A stretch of 64,000 bases of DNA from Massilia sp. IC2-477 (lineage in GTDB: Bacteria; Pseudomonadota; Gammaproteobacteria; Burkholderiales; Burkholderiaceae_D), in the NCBI RefSeq assembly GCF_020707265.1, contig NZ_JAJFEQ010000002.1, positions 496,001 to 560,000 on the forward strand, written 5' to 3'. Positions 43,307 through 53,377 of the stretch are shown piece by piece. Positions within the stretch are counted from its first letter, which is position 1; every line of letters starts with the position of its first letter. A program made the translations under genes and the position numbers. Below the pieces are notes generated by a model that made no database searches, had not been told where the DNA came from, and saw nothing but the letters and a program-made list of their open reading frames with translations.

Positions 43307-43938
43307 AGCACATGACCCCGTCCATTCATATCCGCCGCCGCGGCTTTACGCTGGTCGAGCTGCTGGTGGCGATCAGCATCCTCGCCATCCTGGCCGTGCT
43401 CGGCTGGCGCGGCCTGGACGGCATCGTGCGCGCCCGCATCGCCCTGACCGAACAGATGGAAGTCACGCGCGGCATGCAGCTGGCCTTTGCCCAGATGCAG
43501 AGCGACTGCGAACACCTGGCCGGACGCGAGATCATCGGCCGCCGGCCCAACCTGCAATGGGCTGACGACCGGCTGGTGCTGGTGCGCAAGACCTATAACG
43601 AAAACGAACCCTCGCAACTGGTGGTGGTGTCCTACCGCGTTGCCGGCGGCACCCTGGTGCGGCGCGAATCGCGCGGCACGCGCGACCTGACCCAGCTCGA
43701 AGGCCTGTGGCAGGCGGCCGCGAGCGATGCGCCGTCCGACGTTGCGCCGCCGGTGGCCTTGCAGACCGGCGTGGCCGCCATGCAGATCCAGGCCTGGCAG
43801 AACAATGCCTGGCGCAAGGAAGCCCAGGCCGTCACCGACGGCACCGCGGCGCCCGACCCCGAAGGCATCCAGGTCGGCCTGACCGCCGCCGGCCTGGCCC
43901 AGCCGATGGTCAAGTCCTTCCTGCTGGGAGGCACCTGA
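43303..43938 (+). CDS. gspJ: Type II secretion minor pseudopilin GspJ
   Basis: 211 residues. Cleavage motif RGFTLVELLVAISILAILAV with Glu+5. GspJ-like globular segments are MQLAFAQMQSDCEHLAGR and LVVVSYRVAGGTLVRRESRG. Start and stop overlap the neighbours by four and one bases, so translation is coupled. Confidence 0.95.
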   Translation: MKHMTPSIHIRRRGFTLVELLVAISILAILAVLGWRGLDGIVRARIALTEQMEVTRGMQLAFAQMQSDCEHLAGREIIGRRPNLQWADDRLVLVRKTYNENEPSQLVVVSYRVAGGTLVRRESRGTRDLTQLEGLWQAAASDAPSDVAPPVALQTGVAAMQIQAWQNNAWRKEAQAVTDGTAAPDPEGIQVGLTAAGLAQPMVKSFLLGGT

Positions 43939-44951
43939 TGCGCCGCTACAACCTGACTCGCCAGCGCGGCGTCGCGGTCGTCACCGCGCTGCTGCTCACC
44001 ACGCTGGCCATCTCGATCGTCGCCAGCCTGTTCTGGCAGCAGCAGGTGCAGGTGCGCTCCATGGAAAACCAGCGCCTGCACCTGCAGACCAAGTGGATCC
44101 TGCGCGGCGCCCTCGACTGGGCCAGCCTGGTGCTGCGCCAGGACGCCTATACCTCGCAGTACACCTCGCTCGACCAGGTCTGGGCCACGCCCCTGGCCGA
44201 AACCCGCCTCGACCAGTACATCGAACGCGAACGGGTCCAAGGTGAAAATTTTGACGCGACATTGTCCGGTAACATTATTGACGCCACGTCGCGTTACAAT
44301 CTGGCCAACCTCGCGCGCGACCGTGTCAAGGACGAGGCACAGGTGCGCATCTTCGAACGGCTGCTGGACAACCTGCGCCTGGACGCGCGCCTGGGCAACC
44401 GGGTCGCCAACTTCGTCGCCCAGGGGCAGCAGGTGGCGGCGCCGGCGGATCCGAACAACCCGGGAACGCCGCCTCCGCCGCCGCCGGCAACGACCCTGCC
44501 GCCGGTACCGCCCGTGAACGGCGTGCCGATCCCGCTGCTGCAGGTGGACGACCTGCTGGTGGTGCAGGGGGTGACGCCGCAGATCCTGGCGCAGCTGCGG
44601 CCCTTCCTGATCGTGCTGCCGTCGGGTGCAGAGGCGACGAGGCTGAACGTGAATACCGTGCCGGCCGAGCTGTTGGCGGCGATCGTGCCGGGGATGTCGC
44701 TGTCCCAGGCCAACAGCCTGGTGGCGCGGCGCAAGACGGCGGCATGGCGTACGCCGGCGGAATTTGCAAGCCAGGCCAACACGGGCCAGGACTTGCCCGA
44801 AACGACATGGGACATCAAGAGCAGTTGGTTTATCGTACAGAGCCGTATCCGGCTCGACCGCGCGGCGCTGAACGCGGAGTCGCTGATCCAGCGTACTCCC
44901 GTACCCACCGTCGGCGGCGGCACCCGAGTGATCTGGACCCGCCAGAACTAG
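43938..44951 (+). CDS. gspK: Type II secretion minor pseudopilin GspK
   Basis: 337 residues. N-terminal RQRGVAVVTALLLTTLAISI is a prepilin-type segment without Glu+5, as is normal for GspK. The large alpha domain contains SRYNLANLARD and the conserved LNVNTVPAELLAA. A Pro-rich insertion (PPPPPPATTLPPVPP) lies between about residues 170 and 195. GspK caps the pseudopilus tip. Confidence 0.95.
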   Translation: MRRYNLTRQRGVAVVTALLLTTLAISIVASLFWQQQVQVRSMENQRLHLQTKWILRGALDWASLVLRQDAYTSQYTSLDQVWATPLAETRLDQYIERERVQGENFDATLSGNIIDATSRYNLANLARDRVKDEAQVRIFERLLDNLRLDARLGNRVANFVAQGQQVAAPADPNNPGTPPPPPPATTLPPVPPVNGVPIPLLQVDDLLVVQGVTPQILAQLRPFLIVLPSGAEATRLNVNTVPAELLAAIVPGMSLSQANSLVARRKTAAWRTPAEFASQANTGQDLPETTWDIKSSWFIVQSRIRLDRAALNAESLIQRTPVPTVGGGTRVIWTRQN

Positions 44952-44967
44952 AAGAAAGCGAGACAGT

Positions 44968-46218
44968 TTGACTACTCTTTATATTCGGCACCCGGCTCGC
45001 GCGGAAGGCGAGGGCGCGTTGTGCCGCTTTGCGGTGGTGCTCGACAACGGCAGCATCGCGCAGCAGGGCGAAGGCCTGCTGCGCAACCTGGGCGACGCGG
45101 TCGCCGCCAGCCGCCGCGTGGTGCTGCTGCTGGCCGGCGCCGACGTCACCTTGCTGCCGGTCCAGGCCCCGCCGCTCTCCGGCGCGCGCCTGCGCGCGGC
45201 GCTGCCGGCCCTGGTCGAAGAACATATCCTGGGCGACCCGCTCGACTGCGTGCTGGTGGCCGGTCCCGCCCTGCCGGACGGGCGCCGTCCGGTCGGCGTG
45301 GTCCAGCGCGACTGGCTCGAGCCGCTGGTGCGGGCACTGCTCGGCATGGGCGCGCGCGCTGTCGCGGCCATGCCTGCGCAGCTGTGCCTGCCATTGATGC
45401 CGGGCAGCGTCAGCGCCGCCATCGGCAGCAACGAACTGCTGCTGCGCCAGGGACAATACGAAGGCCTGGGCCTGGCCCTGGACGGCAACCCGACGCTCAC
45501 GCTGCAGACAGCGCGCGCGCTGGCCGGCGACGCGCCCCTGATCCTGTTCGTGCCGCCGGAACAGCGGGGCGAATACCAGGTGCTGCTGGCGGAAGCCGGC
45601 CCCGGCATCACGCTGGAAAGCGATGCATGGGAACATTGGATCGCAGGTAGCAAGAGCAGCACCCTCGACCTGGTGCCGGGCCTGGGCACCGCCGGCGTGG
45701 CCCAGCGCGACTGGAGCCGCTGGCGCTGGCCGATCCGCCTGGCCATCGCCGCCATCGTGGTCAACATCATCGGCATCAACATCGAATGGCTGCGCCTGAA
45801 ACGCGAAGCCGACGCGGTGCGCCAAAGCATGGACCAGACCTTCCGCAGCGCCTACCCGAACCAGCCGGTGATCGATCCGGTGGCCCAGATGCGCCAGAAC
45901 ATCGCGCGCGCCAAGGCCGCCAGCGGCCAGGTCGGCCAGGAGGAGTTCGGCTGGATCGCGGGCACCTTTGGCGAGACCGTGCGCAACCTCGGCCGCCCGC
46001 CGGCCATCGCCTCGATGGAGTTCCGCGACCGCGCCCTCACGGTGCGCGTGCGGCCCGAATCGGTCGATCCCGCTTCTACCGGCCAGCTGCGCGCCGCCCT
46101 CGGCGCACGCAACCTGAGTCTGGAAGAAACGCCACCCGCCACCTGGGTCATCCGCAGCACCGGCGCCGCGCCGGCGCCTGCGCCGGGATCGAATGCAGCA
46201 GCAGGAGCCGCACCATGA
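44968..46218 (+). CDS. gspL: Type II secretion inner-membrane platform protein GspL
   Basis: 416 residues with TTG start and a GA-rich ribosome binding site. A cytoplasmic actin-like domain (LPALVEEHILGDPLDCVLVA) precedes one membrane span (IRLAIAAIVVNIIGINIEWL) and a periplasmic ferredoxin-like domain. GspL couples the ATPase GspE to the membrane platform. The stop overlaps the gspM start (ATGA). Confidence 0.93.
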   Translation: MTTLYIRHPARAEGEGALCRFAVVLDNGSIAQQGEGLLRNLGDAVAASRRVVLLLAGADVTLLPVQAPPLSGARLRAALPALVEEHILGDPLDCVLVAGPALPDGRRPVGVVQRDWLEPLVRALLGMGARAVAAMPAQLCLPLMPGSVSAAIGSNELLLRQGQYEGLGLALDGNPTLTLQTARALAGDAPLILFVPPEQRGEYQVLLAEAGPGITLESDAWEHWIAGSKSSTLDLVPGLGTAGVAQRDWSRWRWPIRLAIAAIVVNIIGINIEWLRLKREADAVRQSMDQTFRSAYPNQPVIDPVAQMRQNIARAKAASGQVGQEEFGWIAGTFGETVRNLGRPPAIASMEFRDRALTVRVRPESVDPASTGQLRAALGARNLSLEETPPATWVIRSTGAAPAPAPGSNAAAGAAP

Positions 46219-46745
46219 ACGCCGTCACCAATTTCCGCGCCAAGACCGGCGCCCTGCGCGAGCGTGCGCTCGCCTGGTGGCTCGGGCGCACCGACCAGGA
46301 GCGCAAGTTCCTCACCGTCGGCGGGGCCGTGGTCCTGGTCGCGCTCGTCTACGGGCTGCTGCTGGCGCCCGCCCTCGAAGGGCGGGACAACCTGCGCCGC
46401 TCGCTGCCGGCGCTGCGCCAGCAGGCCGCCCAGCTGCAGAGCATGGCAGCCGAGGCGCAGTCCCTGGCCGCCAGCCCGGCGCCCCAGGTGCCGCCCATGA
46501 CGGCCGAGCTTTTGAATGCCAGCATGGCCCAGCGCGGCCTGAAGGCGGGCTCGCTCACCATGACGGGCGAATACGCCAAGCTCCAGTTCAATGCGGTGTC
46601 CTTCGCCAACCTGGTGTCCTGGCTCGACGCCCAGCGGCGCGAGAACCGGGTGCAGGTGCAGGACGCCACCTTCACCGCCCTGGCTGCGGAAGGACAGGTC
46701 GACGCCACCCTGACGCTGCGCCAGGCCAGCGCGACGGCTCAATGA
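46215..46745 (+). CDS. gspM: Type II secretion platform protein GspM
   Basis: 176 residues. A short cytoplasmic start, one membrane span (FLTVGGAVVLVALVYGLLLAPAL is the approximate region), a coiled stretch and a periplasmic ferredoxin-like fold ending VDATLTLRQA. It pairs with GspL. Overlaps both neighbours by four bases. Confidence 0.92.
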   Translation: MNAVTNFRAKTGALRERALAWWLGRTDQERKFLTVGGAVVLVALVYGLLLAPALEGRDNLRRSLPALRQQAAQLQSMAAEAQSLAASPAPQVPPMTAELLNASMAQRGLKAGSLTMTGEYAKLQFNAVSFANLVSWLDAQRRENRVQVQDATFTALAAEGQVDATLTLRQASATAQ

Positions 46746-47515
46746 AGCGCCTGCTCCTGTGGCTGCTGCCGATCATCCTGGCCGTCCTCGTCACGGTACT
46801 GGCATTCCTGCCGGCTACCTGGCTCGGACCGATGGTCGAGAAGCAGACCGGCGGTCGTTTGACTCTGGGGGATGCGCAGGGTACGCTCTGGAACGGCTCA
46901 GCGTTCATCGGCGGCGCGCCGGGCGAGGGCGGCGCCGTGACGCCGCTGCTGCCGGGACGCTTTGCCTGGCGCCTGTCGCCACTGGTGCTCCTGGGCCAAG
47001 TCCACGTGGAATTGGAAAACCCGCAAGCGCTGGCGCGCCCGGTCCGTATCGACGGCAGCTGGTCGCAATGGCAGGTGAGCAGCGGCGAACTGCTGCTGCC
47101 GGCCGAAGGCCTGGCCGGCCTGGGCGCCCCGCTCAACACGCTCGCGCCGAGCGGCACCATCCGTCTGGTCTGGAATACGCTCGACCTGCTGCGCCAGCCC
47201 AATACGGTGACGGTGCAAGGCCGTACGGTATTGACCATGACCGACATGGGTTCGCGCATGTCGCCCGTGCGGCCGCTGGGCAGCTATGAAATGGCATTCG
47301 ACTGGCGCGGCAGCCAGGCCGACCTCAATTTGCGTACCGTGCGCGGTGCGCTTGTATTGACGGGCTCGGGTATGCTGCAGAACGGACGCCTGCGCTTTTC
47401 CGGCCAGGCCTCGGCCGCCGAGGGATACGAACAGACGCTGGGCAACATGCTCAACCTGCTGGGCCAGCGCCGCATGGTGAACGGCAAAAACATAATCGCA
47501 CTCGAGTTCAGATAA
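46742..47515 (+). CDS. gspN: Type II secretion protein GspN
   Basis: 257 residues. One N-terminal span (LLLWLLPIILAVLVTVLAFL) precedes a periplasmic AsmA/GspN-like domain (GGRLTLGDAQGTLWNGSAFI). GspN is an accessory component present in many but not all T2SS; its role is not settled. The stop overlaps the gspD start (TAATG). Confidence 0.9.
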   Translation: MKRLLLWLLPIILAVLVTVLAFLPATWLGPMVEKQTGGRLTLGDAQGTLWNGSAFIGGAPGEGGAVTPLLPGRFAWRLSPLVLLGQVHVELENPQALARPVRIDGSWSQWQVSSGELLLPAEGLAGLGAPLNTLAPSGTIRLVWNTLDLLRQPNTVTVQGRTVLTMTDMGSRMSPVRPLGSYEMAFDWRGSQADLNLRTVRGALVLTGSGMLQNGRLRFSGQASAAEGYEQTLGNMLNLLGQRRMVNGKNIIALEFR

Positions 47516-49842
47516 TGACCAACAATTCCCGTACCACCGTCGTCCGCAACAACTCCCGCCTGCCGGCGCTGCGCCGCCTGGCCGCTGGCGCCATGCTGTG
47601 CTGCTTCGCCGCGACCACGGTGCCCGTGGCGCCCGTACTGGCGCAGGAAACGGCGAACGCCGCGGCGCTCAGCTTCGTCAACGCCGACATCGAATCGGTG
47701 ATCAAGGCGATCGGCCACTACACCGGCATGACCTTCATCATCGATCCGCGCGTAAAGGGCACGATCACCCTGGTGTCGGAAAAATCGCTGAGCAAGACCC
47801 AGGCCTTCGCCCTGCTCACCTCGACCCTGCGCCTGCAGGGCTACGCGGTGGTCACCAGCGGCGACGGCTATGCCAAGGTGGTGCCGGAAGCCGAAGCCAA
47901 GGCCCAGTCCTCGCCGACCCAGGTCGGCGGCGTGCGCGCCAGCCGCGCCACCGGCGACCAGATCGCGACGCAGGTGTTCTACCTGTCGTATGAATCGGCG
48001 GCCAACCTCACCGCCGTGCTGCGTCCGCTGATTTCGCCGAACAATTCCATCATGGCGAACCCGGGCAACAACACCCTGGTCATCACCGACTACGCCGACA
48101 ACCTGCGTCGCCTGGCCAAGATCATCGGAGCGCTCGATACGCCGGTGGCGGCCGACCTCGACGTGGTCCCGATCCGCAACGCGATCGCCTCCGACGTCGC
48201 CACCCTCGTCACCCGCCTGATGGAACCAGCGGCCGGCGGCGACTCCGGCCGCGTCACCGTGCTGGCCGACCCGCGCACCAATTCGGTGGTGATCCGCGCC
48301 CCCTCGCAGGCGCGCGCCAACCTGGCCAAGTCGCTGATCGCGCGTCTCGACCAGCAGACCTCGAGCCAGGGCAACATCCACGTCGTTTACCTGAAGAACG
48401 CCGACGCCAGCCGCGTGGCCCAGACCCTGCGCGCCGTGGTCTCGCAGGACGCCTCCGCCGTGCCGGTGCAGCAGCAGGGCACCTCGGGCGGCTCGATCCA
48501 GGCCGGCTCGACCGGAGGGCAGGGCGGCCAGGGCGGACTCGGCGGCCAGCAGGGCCAGCAGAGCAGCGTTGGCATGGCCGGCACCGGCAATACCTACGGC
48601 CAGCAGAGCCAGCTGACGGCCGGCGGCGCCGGCGGCGGCCAGGGTTCGGGCTTCATCCAGGCCGACGCCTCGACCAACAGCCTGATCATCACCGCACCGG
48701 ACGCGGTCTACCGCAACCTGCGCAACGTCATCGACCAGCTCGACGTACGCCGCGCCCAGGTCTACATCGAGGCGCTCGTGGTCGAGGTGAATGCCAACAA
48801 GGCCTCCGAATTCGGGGTGCAATGGATTGGCGCCTCGGGCGACAGCGACAGCAAGTACCGCGTCGGCGGCGTCCAGTCCTTCACCGGCGGCGCCCAGGGC
48901 AGCAACATCGTCAACCTGGCCGCGGCCGCGCGCCAGGGTCTGTCGGGCACTTCCGTGCCGACCATACCGGGCGGCCTGACCTTCGGCCTGTTCCGCCAGG
49001 TGGGAGGCGAGCTCGGCCTCGGCGCGGTGGCGCGCGCCCTTGAAAACGACGGCAACAGCAACATCTTGTCGACACCGAATATGATCACGCTGGACAACGA
49101 GCTGGCGACGATCAAGGTCGGCCAGAACGTGCCGATCATTACCGGTTCGTACACGACCACGGCCGCGACCGGCGGCGGCAACCCCTTCCAGACCGTGGAC
49201 CGCCGCGACGTCGGCCTGCTGCTCAAGGTGCGCCCGCAAATCTCGGAAGGCGGTACGATCAAGATGGCGATCTACCACGAAAATTCGAGCGTCGACCCGG
49301 CAACCCGGAATGCCCCCTCGGGCCTGACCACCAACGTGCGCGCGATCGAAAGCAATGTGCTGGCCGACGACGGCCAGATCATCGTCCTTGGCGGCCTCAT
49401 CGAGGACACCGAAGGCGATGGCGAAGAGAAAGTACGCGGCCTGGGCGACATTCCGGTGCTGGGCAACCTGTTCAAGTACCGCAACCGCACCCGGACCAAG
49501 ACCAACCTGATGGTGTTCCTGCGCCCCGTCGTGGTGCGCAGCAAGGAAGCCTCGAGTTCGCTCGCCATGGACCGCTACGAATACATGCGCGCCGCCGGCG
49601 CCGCGGGCCAGGCATCGCAGGACGAGACGATCCTGATGCGCAACCTCGGTGCTCCGTCGCTGCCGCCGCTGACCAATGGCCAGCCGCCCGTCGGCGGCAC
49701 CATGGCGACCGCGCCGGCCCAGACCGCCCCGGCCGCCGGCAGTGCGCCGGGCGCCGCCAGCGGCCAGTCTGTTCCGCAGGGACAGCAGGGCAAACAGCCC
49801 GCGTCGCAATTTCGGCCAGTGACGCCATCGAACCAGAAATAA
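47515..49842 (+). CDS. gspD: Type II secretion outer-membrane secretin GspD
   Basis: 775 residues. A long signal peptide ends near VLAQE. The N0 domain ([20 protein letters not shown]), N1-N3 repeats and the secretin core follow ([74 protein letters not shown]). A Gly/Gln/Ser-rich insertion of about 50 residues (about 320-375) interrupts N3. The Pro/Ala/Gln-rich tail may be the pilotin-binding end. It forms the channel through which folded enzymes leave the cell. Confidence 0.97.
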   Translation: MTNNSRTTVVRNNSRLPALRRLAAGAMLCCFAATTVPVAPVLAQETANAAALSFVNADIESVIKAIGHYTGMTFIIDPRVKGTITLVSEKSLSKTQAFALLTSTLRLQGYAVVTSGDGYAKVVPEAEAKAQSSPTQVGGVRASRATGDQIATQVFYLSYESAANLTAVLRPLISPNNSIMANPGNNTLVITDYADNLRRLAKIIGALDTPVAADLDVVPIRNAIASDVATLVTRLMEPAAGGDSGRVTVLADPRTNSVVIRAPSQARANLAKSLIARLDQQTSSQGNIHVVYLKNADASRVAQTLRAVVSQDASAVPVQQQGTSGGSIQAGSTGGQGGQGGLGGQQGQQSSVGMAGTGNTYGQQSQLTAGGAGGGQGSGFIQADASTNSLIITAPDAVYRNLRNVIDQLDVRRAQVYIEALVVEVNANKASEFGVQWIGASGDSDSKYRVGGVQSFTGGAQGSNIVNLAAAARQGLSGTSVPTIPGGLTFGLFRQVGGELGLGAVARALENDGNSNILSTPNMITLDNELATIKVGQNVPIITGSYTTTAATGGGNPFQTVDRRDVGLLLKVRPQISEGGTIKMAIYHENSSVDPATRNAPSGLTTNVRAIESNVLADDGQIIVLGGLIEDTEGDGEEKVRGLGDIPVLGNLFKYRNRTRTKTNLMVFLRPVVVRSKEASSSLAMDRYEYMRAAGAAGQASQDETILMRNLGAPSLPPLTNGQPPVGGTMATAPAQTAPAAGSAPGAASGQSVPQGQQGKQPASQFRPVTPSNQK

Positions 49843-49849
49843 GCTGACC

Positions 49850-51271
49850 ATGAACAATTTGTTGCCTTTCGCCTTTGCCCGTGACCACGGCGTGCTGGCG
49901 CGCGGTGGAGACGAACCGGGCCAGGCGATCGAAGTCCTCGTCTCCGGCGCCACGGCCCCGGCCGCGATCGCGGAAGTCTCGCGCCGTTTCGGCCGCATCA
50001 CCCTGCGCCGCCTCGACCGCGGCGAGCTCGACGACGCCATCGCCAAGGCCTATGCCGGCACCGGCGGCGACGCTTCGCAGGTGGTCGACGAATTCGACGC
50101 CGACCTCGACCTTACGCGCCTGCTGCAGGACGTGCCGGCCATCGAAGACCTGCTGGAATCCTCGGACGACGCTCCGGTCATCCGCATGATCAACGCGCTG
50201 CTGACGCAATCGCTGCGCGAAGGCGCGTCCGATATCCACATCGAGCCTTTCGAACAGACCTCGGTGGTGCGCTTCCGCGTCGACGGCGCGCTGCGCGACA
50301 TCGTGCGGCCCAAGAAGGCCATCCACGCTTCCCTGATCTCGCGTATCAAGATCATGTCGCAGCTCGACATCGCCGAGAAGCGCCTGCCGCAGGACGGCCG
50401 CATCACCCTGCGCATCGGCGGCAAGCCGGTCGACGTGCGCGTCTCGACCCTGCCGACCGGGCATGGCGAACGCGCCGTGCTGCGTCTGCTCGACAAGGAA
50501 GCGGGGCGCCTGGACTTGAGCCACCTGGGCATGAGCCCGGCGCTGCTGCCACAGTTCGACCGCCTGATCAACCAGCCGCACGGCATCGTGCTGGTCACGG
50601 GCCCGACCGGTTCCGGTAAGACGACCACGCTGTACGCGGCGCTGTCGCGCCTGAACGCGGCCACCACCAACATCATGACGGTGGAAGACCCGATCGAATA
50701 CGACCTCAACGGCGTCGGCCAGACCCAGGTCAACGCCCGTATCGACATGACCTTCGCCAAGGCCCTGCGCGCCATCCTGCGCCAGGACCCGGACGTGATC
50801 ATGATCGGCGAGATCCGCGACCTGGAAACGGCGCAGATCGCGGTGCAGGCCTCGCTCACCGGCCACCTGGTGCTGGCGACCCTGCACACCAATGACGCGG
50901 CCTCGGCCGTGACCCGCCTGCTGGACATGGGCATCGAACCGTTCCTGCTATCGTCATCTTTGCTGGGCGTGATGGCGCAGCGCCTGGTGCGCAAACTCTG
51001 CGTGCACTGCAAGGTCAGCGATGCCAGCGGCTGGCACGCGGTGGGCTGCGAACGCTGCGGCCACACCGGCTACCACGGCCGCGTCGGCGTCTACGAGCTG
51101 CTCGAGACCACCGAGGAAATCCGGGCCCAGATCCACAACCAGGCCTCGGAAGCCGAGATCCGCGACACGGCGCAACAAGCCGGCATGAAGACCATGCGCG
51201 AGGACGGCGAGCGCTGGCTGCAGGACGGCACCACCACGCGCGCCGAGCTGGTGCGTGTGACCAAGGATTAA
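49850..51271 (+). CDS. gspE: Type II secretion ATPase GspE
   Basis: 473 residues. Walker [11 protein letters not shown], the Asp box [20 protein letters not shown], Walker [15 protein letters not shown] and the His box TLHTNDA are all intact. The zinc motif is shortened: CVHC and CERC are separated by only 12 residues, about half of the usual spacing. The N-terminal N1E region is brief. It powers pseudopilus assembly from the cytosol together with GspL and GspF. Confidence 0.97.
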   Translation: MNNLLPFAFARDHGVLARGGDEPGQAIEVLVSGATAPAAIAEVSRRFGRITLRRLDRGELDDAIAKAYAGTGGDASQVVDEFDADLDLTRLLQDVPAIEDLLESSDDAPVIRMINALLTQSLREGASDIHIEPFEQTSVVRFRVDGALRDIVRPKKAIHASLISRIKIMSQLDIAEKRLPQDGRITLRIGGKPVDVRVSTLPTGHGERAVLRLLDKEAGRLDLSHLGMSPALLPQFDRLINQPHGIVLVTGPTGSGKTTTLYAALSRLNAATTNIMTVEDPIEYDLNGVGQTQVNARIDMTFAKALRAILRQDPDVIMIGEIRDLETAQIAVQASLTGHLVLATLHTNDAASAVTRLLDMGIEPFLLSSSLLGVMAQRLVRKLCVHCKVSDASGWHAVGCERCGHTGYHGRVGVYELLETTEEIRAQIHNQASEAEIRDTAQQAGMKTMREDGERWLQDGTTTRAELVRVTKD

Positions 51272-51280
51272 GGGAAGCCC

Positions 51281-52501
51281 ATGCCGGCATTTCGCTACGA
51301 AGCCGTCGACGCCGGCGGCGCGACCAAGAAGGGCGTGCTCAACGCCGACAGCCCGCGCTCGGCGCGCGCCGACCTGCGCGTGCAGGGCCTGACGCCGCTG
51401 TCGGTCGAACAGATCGCGGCCCAGGTCGACGAAGCGGGCGTGGCCCGTTCGCGCGGCCTGGGCGAGCGCCTGTCCCAGGTCGAGCTGGCCCTGTTCACGC
51501 GCCAGCTGGCCAGCCTGCTGGAAGCGGGCCTGCCGCTGGAGCAGGCGTTCACCGCCCTGCTGGAACAGGCCGAGCGTCCCTACGTGCGCGACCTGATCGC
51601 CTCGATCCGTTCCGAAGTGATGGGCGGCGTGTCGTTCTCGAGCGCGCTGTCGCGCCACCCGCGCGACTTCGCCGAGATCTACCGCGCCCTGGTCTCCTCG
51701 GGCGAGCAGATCGGCCAGCTGGCGCGCGTGCTGTCGCGCCTGGCCGACTACATCGAACGCCGCAACGCCCTGGTGCAGAAGGTGCGCCTGGCGTTTACCT
51801 ATCCGGCCATCGTCACCGTGGTCGCCTTTGCCATCGTCATCTTCCTGCTCACCTACGTGGTGCCGCAGATCGTCTCGGTGTTCGCCAACACCAAGCAGAA
51901 GCTGCCTTTCCTCACCGTGATGATGCTGGCGATCTCCGACTTCGTGCGCGCCTACGGCATCTACGTCGCGATCCTGCTCATCGGCGCGTTCTGGCTGTGG
52001 CGGCGCGCGTTGCGCAACCCGGACCTGAAGCGCCGCTGGCATACCTGGCTGCTGAATGCCCCCGTGTACGGCAAGTTCGAGCGCAGCCTGAACACGGCGC
52101 GCTTTGCCAGCACGCTGGCGATCACCACCGGTTCCGGTGTGCCCATCCTGCGCGCGCTCGACACCAGCCGCGACACCCTGTCGAACGTGGCGATGCGCGA
52201 ACTGGTCGAACAGGCCACCGCCAGCGTGCGCGAAGGCGTGAGCCTGGCGCGCGCGCTGTCGGCGCAGAAGCACTTCCCGCCGATGCTGGTGCACATGATC
52301 CGCGCCGGCGAGATCACCGGCGAACTGCCCGCCATGCTCGAGCGCGCCGCCAATTCGCAGCAGGCCGACCTCGAGCGCCGCACGCTGACCATCGCGGGCC
52401 TGCTCGAGCCGGTGCTGATCCTGGCCATGGGCCTGGTCGTGCTGCTGATCGTGCTGGCGGTGCTGATGCCGATCATCGAGATCAACCAGCTGGTGCGCTG
52501 A
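51281..52501 (+). CDS. gspF: Type II secretion platform protein GspF
   Basis: 406 residues. Two GspF-type cytoplasmic domains (FTRQLASLLEAGLPLEQAFT; FASTLAITTGSGVPILRAL) are separated by membrane spans such as LAFTYPAIVTVVAFAIVIFL, with a last span VLLIVLAVLMPIIEINQLV. It is the polytopic core of the inner-membrane platform. Follows gspE by nine bases. Confidence 0.97.
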   Translation: MPAFRYEAVDAGGATKKGVLNADSPRSARADLRVQGLTPLSVEQIAAQVDEAGVARSRGLGERLSQVELALFTRQLASLLEAGLPLEQAFTALLEQAERPYVRDLIASIRSEVMGGVSFSSALSRHPRDFAEIYRALVSSGEQIGQLARVLSRLADYIERRNALVQKVRLAFTYPAIVTVVAFAIVIFLLTYVVPQIVSVFANTKQKLPFLTVMMLAISDFVRAYGIYVAILLIGAFWLWRRALRNPDLKRRWHTWLLNAPVYGKFERSLNTARFASTLAITTGSGVPILRALDTSRDTLSNVAMRELVEQATASVREGVSLARALSAQKHFPPMLVHMIRAGEITGELPAMLERAANSQQADLERRTLTIAGLLEPVLILAMGLVVLLIVLAVLMPIIEINQLVR

Positions 52502-52522
52502 GAAAAAAATAACAAGGAAACC

Positions 52523-53266
52523 ATGAACAAGCGTTTGCCTCTCCTCTTCACCCTGCTCGCGCTGGTCCTGCTGGTGGCCTCGATCGCCTACTGGTTCCTG
52601 CAGCTGTACAAGCCCGAGCAGCGCCCGCTGGCGCCACCGCCCGCCGTGGCCCAGGCCGAACCGAGTCCGGAAGCGGCTGCCTACCTGTTCGGCGGCCAGC
52701 CGACCGCGGTGGCGATCTCGAACTACCAGCTGACCGGCGTCATCGCGGCCGGCGCCAACAGCGCCGTGATCCTGGTAGCCGAGGGATCGCCGCCAAAGGC
52801 GGTGCGCATCGGCCGCGAGATCGTGCCGGGCGTGACCGTGGCAGAAGTGCACGCACGCTACGTGATGCTGTCCGAGGGCGGCGTCATGAAACGGGTCGAT
52901 CTGGCGCCGGATACCGGCACGGCAGGTAGCCCGGGCGGCATGGCGGCTCCGCCGGTCGTGGGACCGGCGCCAGTGGCCGCGGCGCCGGCGCCCGGCGTCG
53001 AGCCGCAGACCTCGCCGGGCGTGGTGGCTGCGCCGCCGACCATGCAATCGGTGCCGCCGCCGGGCGGCGCGCCAAGCGGCACCCCGACTACCCCGGAAAA
53101 TGCGGTACCGGCGGGCTACGTGCCGGAGCCAAACGCGGACGGGACCCTGCCTGCCCAGCCCAACCAGCAGCAGGGCCAGAACCCGCCGCCGCCGAACCAG
53201 GTGCAGATGCCGCCGCCAACGCGCTCGGTGGGCAGCCCGGTCGGCCCGCCGCCCCAAGTCCAGTAA
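52523..53266 (+). CDS. gspC: Type II secretion protein GspC (HR domain, no PDZ)
   Basis: 247 residues. One N-terminal span (LLFTLLALVLLVASIAYWFL), then the homology region (ISNYQLTGVIAAGANSAVIL, PGVTVAEVHARYVMLSEGG). Instead of the usual PDZ or coiled-coil end there is a tail of about 115 residues rich in Pro, Ala, Gly and Gln. GspC links the inner-membrane platform to GspD and takes part in substrate selection. It is last in the operon rather than first, and is followed by a terminator. Confidence 0.9.
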   Translation: MNKRLPLLFTLLALVLLVASIAYWFLQLYKPEQRPLAPPPAVAQAEPSPEAAAYLFGGQPTAVAISNYQLTGVIAAGANSAVILVAEGSPPKAVRIGREIVPGVTVAEVHARYVMLSEGGVMKRVDLAPDTGTAGSPGGMAAPPVVGPAPVAAAPAPGVEPQTSPGVVAAPPTMQSVPPPGGAPSGTPTTPENAVPAGYVPEPNADGTLPAQPNQQQGQNPPPPNQVQMPPPTRSVGSPVGPPPQVQ

Positions 53267-53267
53267 G

Positions 53268-53292
53268 GCCGCAGCGATGCGGCATTTTTTTT
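53268..53292 (+). terminator. Terminator of the T2SS operon
   Basis: GCCGCA pairs with TGCGGC across a GCGA tetraloop and is followed by a run of eight T, directly behind the gspC stop. Confidence 0.85.
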
Positions 53293-53308
53293 ATGGCGCA
53301 TCGCGTGC

Positions 53309-53337
53309 TGGACGGTCCATGCATATCCCGGTATAAA
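53309..53337 (+). promoter_or_regulatory. Possible promoter of the amidohydrolase at 53378
   Basis: -35-like TGGACG (53309-53314), 17-base spacer, -10 TATAAA (53332-53337), between the T2SS terminator and the gene. Confidence 0.45.
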
Positions 53338-53377
53338 GTTGCTAGCTGTTAAATCTACAACGCACCGGAGGTAGCTC

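Noticed and set aside
47284..50046. 920-residue open frame antisense to gspN/gspD
   Set aside because: It is a mirror of GC-rich codon use in well-recognised genes, rich in Arg, His, Gly and Val, with no motif. The same applies to long antisense frames at 4556-6652, 6618-8249, 37263-39290 and 50954-53257.
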